Of a stretch of 64,000 nt of DNA, positions 55,801 through 64,000 are shown in pieces. The stretch's first letter is position 1. The number at the start of each line of letters is the position of its first letter. This DNA is from Pyrenula massariospora (Eukaryota; Ascomycota; Eurotiomycetes; Pyrenulales; Pyrenulaceae), in contig JAGFMI010000015.1 in assembly GCA_021030905.1 (NCBI GenBank), forward strand, positions 248,001 through 312,000, written 5' to 3'. A program made the position numbers and the translations under genes. The notes beneath the pieces are model-generated. The model was not told where the DNA came from. It did not search any database and was given only the letters and a program-made list of their open reading frames with translations.

Positions 55801-56145
55801 GCAGGTGATGGTCTGCTCGGGCGAAATTTTGGACAGCTTGGGGTGTGACAATCCAAAGCGAAGTTTCAAAGCCTGCAATCTTCTCGGGGTCCCATGAGCA
55901 ATGCCACGAGTAGTAGAATTAAGCTCTGTTAGGACAGAGTTCAGATGATGAGGTGGGGACACTGCAGCGGCTCGATACCCGCGTATTGACGAATTCGGGC
56001 CAAAAATGTCTCGAAGTGCCCTCGAATCATCGTGAATGATCTCAGAAACATCCGACGACGGTGCTGAAGGTGCGAGGGCAGCCATCCTTGGCCCTTCGCG
56101 TGGGGGAGAAGCATTAGAAGAGCGGCAACAGAAGATAGCACGCAT
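52882..56145 (-). CDS. Large disordered fungal protein, function unknown
   Basis: A single exon; from the Met at 56145 it gives 1087 residues. I prefer this start because MRAIFCCRSSNASPPREG is a short Cys-containing N-terminus that could be palmitoylated; the frame stays open to a Met at 56256. Recognisable blocks are few: SEIIHDDSRALRDIFGPNSS, LPEWGFERQTPT with SLFLRSKKSVGDALNGMKYL, and near the C-terminus the basic KPKKSRSMTFTKWNARKI and the coiled-coil-like FKELMRAEESKAKEGLLK. Most of the chain is Ser/Thr/Pro-rich and low in order. No enzyme motif or membrane segment is seen. Function is not assignable. Confidence 0.75.
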   Translation of the reverse strand: MRAIFCCRSSNASPPREGPRMAALAPSAPSSDVSEIIHDDSRALRDIFGPNSSIRGYRAAAVSPPHHLNSVLTELNSTTRGIAHGTPRRLQALKLRFGLSHPKLSKISPEQTITCDENHELSPQANPDTVTPVRLDDILANRSVSQGGYDSDAKNIDSRIPSQPGKSKPAGNIDISPQYLARVLTSLDGSMTRTPSTGHTAKKTPTKSPNTQCGSPDAEEVTGDRVSEKVRPRVRSSPEVPSTPTRPPASRVIDIGGGESPKDALRRYSTHTDILYCPARPDMQAPRLPSLDSAQHDWKISFAAPRRTTSRNESPERNLNIPPFCSVKVDKDVGDPRESIVSTNFDPRISVISNLDDSLVAQMNSFWSSESPRKEARDIMPLSALDAASAHSRFRATSPSINAPTLESNISSLGVTEDRISIDPHSTTSPISEQDNKSVHLCNMRISQRLASNSLNPVRSPSVSTPGTAPQTRRASVSSIKSPLSACVPGAAAATHIKKKSNASSVDSQKLHPSWKLRKQVRDDSSSVYTCKDPLDSDTEYTHSRSVSDADGCRYKSTDGASQIERLKPFTSARTETMSDLSNVGEGSWLRRNTTETFRSSTDSYRAREIEAAEQRHGQKTRVSSTPKESKFVEDFSLEKAAYKPHPPKVQSCPNVTDGSQGVYNISSAALSQMSTRSRLALSNEPQESAAEIWEKTLRAARNERQFNADQSWASNLNLPEWGFERQTPTSAPGLTNRVNSSLFLRSKKSVGDALNGMKYLRKTPPMSWARFPSHTRIDRNEYAGPVDQVETRDFSAPTLDISLPQEPPRILCTPKKLSWRLHKPKKSRSMTFTKWNARKIIRQYAGLFRSQSSDLRRLRAGHRSSISAGGVVEYPELEMIPGFYQHSSLGRAADGSSDDYRQPGIFRETSTFPRKARVRGNSHIGLLSREDLTPMPNWAKRISERTEMDFSLPRTSKSTPNIMSQYSSEFGAAAGSATAWSRMYADCIVRPPSSSPTGTKTAKSATDDYVSVTFSDRDVRSVDRGLEARLMSSELRDSTMDFKELMRAEESKAKEGLLKAVEGFGQNGKDCTLDGGASAKEEEHDT

Positions 56146-57379
56146 CTCCACGAACAATATCTCTTCAACGGAATAATGGTCGGAAAGGAGGGGAGTTCTT
56201 GGAATGGCTTGACAAACGCAGACAGCAATCCGCTGGTGAGGAAAGTTCCCAGGCAAAAGAAGAAGAGTATCACCTGAACACCAGATCGTACTTTCTTAAA
56301 GCATTGAGCCAAGATAGACCCGGGTGTGGAAGGGTCAGGGTCAACAACAACCTTCATTGCTCCTTGCGATTGTTGTTGTACCTGCCACTGGAATTTGCAG
56401 ATTACACATCGTCATATCGCACCTTCTTCACCTGCTCACCTTTTCTAAGGAACAGCATGGTAATTGCCCCTTCCGCGAAAGTTATCATGACTGACGCCCG
56501 AGTTTTTCTTTTGCACTCCCAACCTCCACGCGTCAATTTCACCGGAAAACATTGCTTGAAATGATTTCTTGGCCATCGAGAGGTCCATGAGTCGACGCAG
56601 CATAAGAAGACGCATTTTCATGAAAGGAGGGAGTGAGAAGTACTAATACTTATCTACGCTCGCCGATCCATTTGCTGTCAAGTTTCGAGGTCGAAATATT
56701 CCCATAGCGCCTGGCCCTCTTCACGCTCGATGTACGTGCGAGGACAGACATGGAGCGGACATGGAGCAGACACTGTTCATGACGCCGCAGCTGCGAGCCT
56801 TGCGATGCAAGGGGCCCCTTGCCAGTGTGTGCCATTGTTGACCGGGCTTTATTCGATGGCTTTCACGGTTGCTGTCCAGTCTTGCTGCATTCCTTGTCTT
56901 CAGCCACGGTCTCCGTGGTTCCAAGTGTCAGGATCTCTGTGGGCAGGCGTTCGACGTTCAGGTCTTGTAGGCGATGCTTCGTTGCACGTCTGTCCGGCTC
57001 TTCCGGCGACTTTCCAAGGTCAAAGTTGGGTCGAAGTCGCCGGGGGCGGAAAATCACATGTTCCGGTGGGATTCCGTCAGCTTCGGCCCGCATGTGTATC
57101 TCGCTGACCTGCCACCCTGCCCCGCGGCGCGGAGATTTTCAGCGCTTCAAAAGAAATGGCCCGTCTCACCGCCCACAAACCATCCTCTTCATCGTTCTCA
57201 TCCTCCTCCTCCTCGTCCTTATCCTCCTCCCTCCAATCCCTCACACTCAACCACTGCCCATAAGATATCTATCATTCTTGATTCCAGGTCAATTGCAGTC
57301 AGTGCACGTCTCCGGATCTATTCCGCGGATTGCCCCTCTATCCTTCGTCTAACCCCGTTAGCCACACAATACCGCCATC
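56146..57379. other. Intergenic, divergent promoters, MetE leader
   Basis: 1.2 kb between divergent genes. The part from about 57110 to 57379 is pyrimidine-rich and is probably the MetE leader. Frames on the plus strand here (for example 56819-57352) read through repeated Leu/Pro codons and are not called. Confidence 0.55.
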
Positions 57380-59814
57380 ATGGTTCAATCGTGAGTCCCT
57401 GCCGACACTATTTTGCTAGCATCGACTGAAGCACATGATAGATCAATTCTCGGCTTCCCTCGCATGGGAGTGAACCGCGATCTGAAAAAGGCCACCGAGG
57501 CATTCTGGGGTGGGAAGCTATCGAAGGAAGACTTGCTTGCTGAAGGAAAGCGACTTCGATTAGAGCACTGGAAAATACAAAAAAATGCCGGGGCCGATAT
57601 CATTCCGAGCAATGACTTCTCCTTCTATGATCATGTTCTCGACCACATTCAACTCTTTGAGGTAGGCAATAGTCTACGGTCCAATTGTTCCCACCACTGA
57701 CCTTATCTCCTATGAAACAGGTCGTTCCCGATAAGTACCGTCAACACAATCTTGGCGACCTCGGAGAATTCTTTGCTATGGGAAGGGGTCTCCAACGGCC
57801 CGCTCAAGATGGACAACCTGCAGTAGACGTTCCCGCCCTAGAAATGGTGAAATGGTTCGATTCAAACTACCATTACGTCAAACCCACATTCCTTGCAAAC
57901 CAAAAGTTTCATCTATCTAGGACGCCCAAGCCTGTTATTGAATTCAATGAGGCAAAGGATGCTGGAATCATAACACGCCCAGTGCTGCTCGGGCCTGTCT
58001 CATTCCTACATCTCGGCAAGGCAGATCGCGGCCAGACTGTTGACCAGATTGGGCTTCTTGGCGATCTCCTGCCTGTGTACGAGGAGTTACTTAAGAAGCT
58101 AAAGGAAGCTGGTGCTGAGAGCGTCCAAATCGACGAGCCAATCCTCGTTAATGATCTTCCGACTCCTGTGAAAAATGCGTTCAAAGGAGCTTACGGGGTG
58201 CTCGGGAGCCTTGGCACCAGTGCACCGAAAATCACACTCGCCACTTACTTTGGTGACATTGTCCACAACATCGGCGTTCTCGACTCGCTAAAGGGTCTCC
58301 ACGCCATCCATGTTGATCTAGTTCGCGCTCCCGAGCAACTTGATAAAGTGCTCGAGTCCATTGGTCCCAACCAAACATTGTCTGTTGGCATCGTTGACGG
58401 TCGGAACATCTGGAAAACAAATTTTAAGCGCGCCATTGAGACTGTGGAATCCGCGATCCAAAAGCTGGGCAAAGATCGTGTAGTTGTTGCTACTTCTAGC
58501 TCATTGCTTCATACCCCACATACCCTTGCCAGCGAGAAAAAACTCGAAGCTGACGTTAAGGAATGGTTCAGCTTCGCTGTTGAGAAGGCGCATGAAGTCG
58601 CAACTATTGCGAAGGCAGTAAGTGAAGGTCCAGCCGCTGTTCGTGATGAACTTGAGAAAAATGCGGCAGCTGTCAAGGCGCGTGCCGAGTCTGCTCGCAC
58701 CAATGATCCTAAGGTCAAGGGTCGTCAGGCTAAGGTCACCGTCGATATGCACAACAGGTCTTCACCTTTCTCAACCCGCATTGCTGCCCAACAAAAATCT
58801 CTGAAACTTCCTCTCTTCCCTACCACTACCATTGGATCTTTCCCCCAGACAAAGGAAATCCGCGTTCAGCGCAACAAGTTTACCAAAGGCGAAATTAGCG
58901 CGTCTGAATACGATAAATTCATCGAATCGGAAATTCAGTCTGTCATCAAGATCCAAGATGATCTTGATCTCGATGTTTTCGTCCATGGCGAGCCTGAGCG
59001 AAACGACATGGTCCAATATTTTGGTGAACGTCTTACTGGCTATGTCTTCACGACCAACGCCTGGGTTCAGTCATACGGCTCCCGTTGCGTTCGCCCTCCA
59101 ATCATTGTCGGTGATATCTCAAGACCGGCTCCCATGACTGTCAAGGAGTCAAAGTATGCAGCATCAATCTCGAAGAAACCAATGAAAGGCATGTTGACAG
59201 GCCCCATCACTTGCCTCCGCTGGTCATTCCCTCGTGACGATGTCCACCAATCTGTACAGGCACAGCAGCTGGCACTTGCTCTCCGTGACGAAGTCGTCGA
59301 TCTTGAAGCGGCTGGAATCTACGTCATCCAAGTCGATGAACCAGCTCTCCGCGAGGGTCTGCCACTCCGTGCTGGAAAGGAACGTGAGCGTTATCTTCAG
59401 TGGGCGGTCGACGCTTTCAAGCTCTCAACCGCCGGCGTCAGGGACGGAACCCAAATCCACAGTCACTTTTGCTATTCTGAGTTCCAAGACTTTTTCTATG
59501 CCATTGCAGCGTTAGATGCCGATGTCCTCTCCATTGAGAACTCAAAATCTGACGCCAAGTTACTAAAAGTGTTTGTTGACGAGGCATATCCTCGCCATAT
59601 CGGCCCTGGTGTTTACGACATCCACAGCCCTAGAGTCCCTAGTGAGCAGGAAATCAAGGATCGAATTGAGGAGATGCTGCAATACCTCAAGCCTGAGCAG
59701 CTTTGGATCGACCCTGACTGTGGACTGAAAACTAGGCAATGGAAAGAGACAAAGGAGAGTTTGACCAACATGGTTAATGCCGCCAAGTACTATCGGTCCA
59801 AGTACACAAGGTAA
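57380..59814 (+). CDS. MET6: Cobalamin-independent methionine synthase
   Basis: Exons 57380-57390, 57442-57661 and 57721-59814 give 774 residues, the usual length. The enzyme transfers the methyl group of 5-methyltetrahydropteroyl-polyglutamate to homocysteine to make methionine. It starts MVQSSILGFPRMGVNRDLKK; the first exon is only 11 bases and is fixed by this conserved start. Further marks are YHYVKPTF, the C-terminal barrel start TTTIGSFPQTKEIR, HGEPERNDMVQYFGE, PMKGMLTGPITCLRWSF, VIQVDEPALREGLP, the zinc-site pair IHSHFCYSEF, LSIENSKSD and DPDCGLKTR with the last Cys ligand. It acts in the cytosol at the end of methionine synthesis. No clear Cbf1/Met-type site was seen near the start. 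Confidence 0.97.
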
Positions 59815-60438
59815 CGTATGAGACGGGTGATCAAAAGAAAGGCATAATTGACTGAGCCTTAATCAAAGTCATCATCAACTATGACTTTAAAAAAAGACAC
59901 GATGCATCGGATCTGGACGATAATATGGCGTGATATTCAACATGATACCCCTGCGAATGGATGACAATACCGAGATGGGTCTCGGGATGTGGCGCTCTGG
60001 GCTTTAATAATAGGCGTTGAATCTGTACGACCCAGTTTCTGCACGTTCAACAGAACCGGGAAAAGTCTTATTCAACATGGAAGATCAAACTAGCGGCAAC
60101 CTCTGCGAAAGGCGGCTTTGCCTTTCAAATTAAGTATATAGATCTGACAGTCAACACCCGCTGTCGCATATGGTATTCAACAATGCACAGCAAGATCTAG
60201 CTGTTTTAAAAAAGTGCTGTTAAGAGAGTGTTTGGATGTGACCTTGCACCACGTGAGACATTTTCCAGTAAAGTTTGGAGGGCAAGTTTCAACTTTCAGC
60301 TTCATGTCCGGAGCACAGCGCACCCAGAGATCCCCTCCTCCAGCTAAGCTGGTCTGATATGTAAATGACGGAATCGCTGATGAACTCTCCGTAAAGCCTC
60401 TCTGTCAGAAAGACGATAAGTTAGTTCTCCTCCAAGCC
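59815..60438. other. Intergenic, convergent 3' ends
   Basis: About 620 bases between the MetE stop (+) and the stop of the next minus-strand gene. No gene is seen. Confidence 0.55.
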
Positions 60439-61174
60439 TCATCCATGTAAGGCCGTACTCTCATGCAGCATCACGCTATCCTGTTGTGAGCACGTAGACC
60501 AAACATGCCCCGATATCGGCCTGAAGTCTACACCCTTTGTGTTCTGCCGCTTCATCGGACTCTCTTCTGAACTTTCGCTCCATTTACGCCGGCGTCGTGA
60601 GTGTGGGAAAGTAAAGCAAGATTGGGGTTCTGATCGGTTACCGGTGTCAATATCAGGGGCAGGGCTGGCGGAAGCCATTTCCGCATCTGGAGAACTCAAA
60701 GACAGAGAGCTCAAGGCACAGGTGGGATCATCAGGGCCGGATTTGAGGCTCTCTTGGTGTCTGGGTAAAGGAGCATACATGCTTAGTGAGACTAAAACAG
60801 AGCTCAGCGTGGTATGTGACATAGACAGGAGCGAGTGACCTACGACTGAGCATTTGGAGTGCGTCATTGACGGCTGTCTGAAAGGCATTCTGCCGGGAAA
60901 GGACAGTCGACTGGGAGTCGGCGTCTAGGATGATTGTCCATTTGAGGTCGTTTGCTGCGCATTGTACGGACTCAAGAGCTTCTGTGAGCGAGCGTTTTGG
61001 GATAGGTTTGGGGGATGGACGAGCACGGTATGAAGAATTGGCAACCTGGCTGGTGAGCTTCTCGAACAAGGATTCGTTGCCGTGATCGGAGATGGAGTAT
61101 GGGTCACCGGTGTGACCGTTCTGGGGAGCCTGGAGTGCGTCTAGGAGAAAGTCATCTTGCATCAGGAGTGACAT
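60439..61174 (-). CDS. Small protein of unknown function
   Basis: Exons on the minus strand, 61174-60844 and 60791-60439, keep frame and give 227 residues. The N-terminal half looks ordered: MSLLMQDDFLLDALQAPQ, then PIPKRSLTEALESVQCAAND and the helical NAFQTAVNDALQMLS. The second half is Ser-rich with a basic patch (HSRRRRKWSESSEE). No domain is recognised. The splice (AGTC|gtaggt to tttag|TC) keeps the frame open to a later stop, which supports a real gene, but there is no homologue in memory. Confidence 0.6.
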
Positions 61175-61629
61175 GTTTCAGGAACTAGAGCCAGCTTTGC
61201 AGGTGAATAGGTAGAAGGCGTAGAGGGTAGACCGTGATAGTGGTAGTAAGTATGAAGCGAAGTGAGGAGAAGATGTAAAACGTTGAAACCAAATAGACCG
61301 CAAGAACCGAGGTGGAACACAACAATTTCAGAACGTTGATCAGGGTCTAGCAAGTGAATGAAATCGAAATGAAGATGAAATTGGTCTGTCTTAACTTTTG
61401 CCGAAATTCAAGACAAGAGTGAAGTATTTGATCCTTTTGCACGTGATAAGGCAAGGCAGAGAATGCTTTAGCAACCATCGGCGAATTCTTTTTATCGGCT
61501 CCTACACAGCCAGGGAGGGAAGTGAAGAGATAGAGGCAAATTCTATGTACTTGTACATTGAACTTGCAAACCTGATCCTAACGGCGTGATAAATCAACAG
61601 TGGACTAAATCAAACCTAAAAAAACAAAT
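61175..61629. other. Intergenic
   Basis: About 450 bases between two minus-strand genes, holding the promoter of the 60439-61174 gene and the 3' end of the cytochrome b2 gene. Nothing else is seen. Confidence 0.5.
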
Positions 61630-63235
61630 TCAAAGTTTTGCCCTCAAATCGGCTCTATGCCGCCATCGAATCCACGGATGTGAGTCGATACTATCCGGGA
61701 TGAGATGATCTACATCCGCTGTGTTGAGTAGGGCTGGAGAGGCTTGGCTGAGATCTGTAATACCATTCAGACGCATAGCAACTTCAAGCTCGTCATGGAG
61801 AACTTCTGAGATCAGTACGTGTCATGTAACGGCAAAGATGGTATAGACTTACTATCGATTAAAGCTTCGACACCATCTTGTCCATATCCAGCAGCATACA
61901 AGAAGCTGCGTCCAACGCTGACACCTTTGGCGCCAAGGCACACGCATTTTAGAATGTCAGTTCCCCTTCTGATACCACCGTCGATGAAGATTTCGAGCCT
62001 ATCAAAGATCTCAGGGCAACTTTTGTGAAGCTCGAGCAAAATCAAGACGCTAGGAGGAGACGTATCCAAGTTACGCCCGCCATGGTTGCTCACCATGATC
62101 CCATCAAGACCGTAGTCCATAGCTCTCTTCGCATCTGAGGCGGTCATAACACCCTTCAGTAAAAGTGGTAGTCGTGTCCGTGATCTCAACCATGATATAT
62201 CTTCCCAGTTCAGGCCAGGGTCAATGTAAGTTCCCATCACTCTTCCATACCCTCCACCTCGCGAGTCATTTTTTGCGCCTACATTCGAGAGAGGTACACT
62301 AAGATTTTCGTCGGCCTTTACTCGTTCATCCGCTTCGCGCTTTCCCGCAGCTGCAGCATCTACTGTGATAAAAATCGCTTTCACGTTCTTGTTCTGATGT
62401 AGCATATCGATGATTTCTTCGCTCTTCTTTCGGTCTCGATTTACGTAGAGTTGAAAGAAGAAAGGATGGTTTGGGCAGGTGCCAACAACTTCAGGCACAG
62501 GGAACGAGGAATTAGTGCTGATACATTGAATAATTCCCTTTTCTGCGCAAGCACGAGCTATTCCCAATTCTCCGTCTCGGTGTATCAACTTGACCATCGC
62601 AGCTGGCGAACACATCAAAGGCGAAGATACTTGGAGTCCAAGAATACTTGAATTGGTCGATACATGTGTGACGTCTCGCATGATCCGAGGACGAAAGAAT
62701 ATACGGCTAAAGATAGACTGGTTCGCATCGCGAGTGATCAGGTCAGTTGCCGCGGACGAGTAGAAGGCCCAGGTCTTCTTAGTCGCCGTACTAGCAGCGG
62801 CAGTTTCAAAGTCGTGCGCATTGATCAAGGTTTCCAAGGGAGGACGCTCGCTGGCAAGCTTCGGCTGCGGGTTTTGCTCCGGAGGAGTTTTGGTCCAATT
62901 ATGGTCAATGGTTGAAATATCAAGATGGCCAATAAGACTTGATGGATCAAGGTTATCGCGCAGGATTGACTGAGCATGAATTTCAGAAAATGGTTGGGTC
63001 GCATCGCGACCAGCGTATTTTGTAATAACTATGATAGTCATGAGCAATTAGCGCCAAGAGCACGCACAGATCGTGATGAAGACATGAATGCCCTACTATG
63101 TGAACCCCCTGGATGCGAAGGGGCAAAATCAGTCAGATCCCAGACCTCATTGTCCAAGACGAGCCAGCAGTCTGTGGCATTATTGTGGGAAGAAACTTCA
63201 GCGGTAGAAACGAGGCGGGGTTTATCAAACATCAC
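61630..63235 (-). CDS. Cytochrome b2-type FMN/haem 2-hydroxyacid dehydrogenase
   Basis: Exons on the minus strand, 63235-63097, 63028-61853 and 61805-61630, keep frame and give 496 residues. A cytochrome b5 haem domain (LVSTAEVSSHNNATDCWLVL, FAPSHPGGSHIITKYAGRDA, FSEIH) supplies both axial His, in HPGG and EIH. The flavin barrel follows: FFRPRIMRDVTHVSTNSSIL, SSPLMCSPAAMVKL, IFITVDAAAAGKRE, LLLKGVMTASDAKRAMD, MVSNHGGRNLD with the catalytic His and Arg, and EIFIDGGIRRGTD with KGVSVGRSFLYA. It oxidises L-lactate or a related 2-hydroxyacid and passes electrons through haem, to cytochrome c in yeast Cyb2. Unlike yeast Cyb2 the protein starts right at the haem domain with no mitochondrial presequence, so cytosolic location or another acceptor is possible. 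The usual GGRQLD is GGRNLD here. Confidence 0.92.
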
Positions 63236-63509
63236 ATGTACAGTACTAATCTACCCAACTTCACAGAAGAGATCAACGGGCGGCCAAAAAATGAGAGGAG
63301 GTGAAAATCAGTGACTATGCAACTTGAGTTGCTCTGTGCAAACGCTCTGTAGGGCAATCAATTATATCCAATGTTCAAACAAGGAAAGGCGATGTGGTAG
63401 GTCAAAAAGCACGAGAAGACTCGAGCGCAAGATCAAATTGCAGCAAAAGTTTTATGGAGCAGAGTATCAGGCACCCTATGGTGATCATCGCCGCTTATGA
63501 GGCGGTTAG

Positions 63510-63960
63510 TTAGCGAGCCACCTCTATCCATCTCGGCTCTTGACCAGGGGAGATCGAGTTTCTCCGCACGCGGAGAATGAGCAACAGAGGCAGAGGCTTA
63601 TGATGGCGGCAGTGGGCCATAGACCGGAGCGAACCATTTTTTGAAGGATTAAATCTGATCATTTTGATATCGAAAACCTTGTGGCGGCTGGTTGCACGGC
63701 TGTCTGCAGTCGAGATCTCAAGCTCAACCTTGGACGATCGCACTAGCCTATCCTGGCCAGCATCGTCGGACAGATAAATTTTCGGTCTTCGAGCGCTCCA
63801 AGGCGTGGCTGCATCGGTGGCTCGAGGGGCATTAGATGCCGCTGGCGGCTCCAATATACCGGGTTCCATGCCGCCCTCTGTTCCATTTGGCGTCATATCC
63901 GAGCAAGGCTCCGGTCGTGAATTCTCCACGTGGTTTACCGTTTCGGTCAGCTAACATGGG
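63510..63960 (-). CDS. Possible 3' part of a gene cut by the window edge
   Basis: A minus-strand frame entered through a plausible acceptor (branch site CTGAC, then ATGTTAG|CTGACC near 63950) reads LTETVNHVENSRPEPC, then PWSARRPKIYLSDDAGQDR, and ends at 63510. The start would lie beyond the right edge. LTETVNHVEN recalls the coiled-coil linker after a Zn2Cys6 cluster in fungal transcription factors, but the cluster itself is not in view. Conversely, it may be no gene at all. Confidence 0.3.
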
Positions 63961-64000
63961 CGAGAGGAAAAGCATCCGTTATGCAGATGTCAGTCAAGAG

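Noticed and set aside
56819-57352. 177-codon plus-strand frame before MetE
   Set aside because: Built of repeated Leu/Pro codons in a CT-rich leader; not in frame with MetE exons.

Overview
The window reads as nuclear DNA of a filamentous ascomycete (Pezizomycotina). The signs are short introns of about 45 to 80 bases with GT-AG or GC-AG ends and CTAAC/CTGAC-type branch sites, a fungus-only CFEM protein, an NLR-like fungal N-terminal domain, a Cce1/Ydc2 resolvase and an Ilm1 protein. I cannot resolve the class. No rRNA, tRNA, CRISPR array, transposon or virus-like element was recognised.

Layout from left to right: a CFEM cell-surface protein (+), an Ilm1-family membrane protein (-), a 14-3-3 protein with eight exons including very small ones (-), a SERCA-type Ca2+ ATPase (+), an F-box-like acidic protein (+), a secreted bicupin oxalate decarboxylase (+), phosphopantetheine adenylyltransferase (-) divergent from a DCAF7/WDR68 WD-repeat protein (+), a DUF1640/MCUR1-type mitochondrial coiled-coil protein (-), TCF25/Rqc1 (-) divergent from a PTC5-type mitochondrial PP2C phosphatase (+), a disordered SKWA-motif protein (-) and a conserved fungal protein with a poly-threonine run (-). 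Then comes a 1262-residue five-exon gene (+, 31963-36072), which is the most unusual locus here. It is followed by about 4.8 kb without a convincing gene, a CaMKK/Snf1-activating-kinase-type kinase (+), a multicopper oxidase (-), the mitochondrial Holliday junction resolvase (+), two unrecognised low-complexity proteins (-), methionine synthase MetE (+), a small unknown protein (-), a cytochrome b2-type flavohaem dehydrogenase (-), and a possible gene fragment at the right edge (-).

Most genes are single-copy housekeeping functions with no shared pathway; neighbouring genes sit in divergent or tandem pairs, not in a cluster. Secreted or surface functions (CFEM protein, oxalate decarboxylase, multicopper oxidase) are scattered.

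The main discovery candidate is the 31963-36072 gene. An NLR-like fungal helical N-terminus is joined to two successive low-molecular-weight protein tyrosine phosphatase (LMW-PTP) folds. Both appear catalytically dead: the nucleophilic Cys is Asp in the first and Ser in the second. The two phosphate-loop segments are split by an intron at the same alignment column and in the same phase, which points to duplication of an intron-bearing phosphatase unit. This looks like a pseudophosphatase sensor or scaffold, but its function is inference only.
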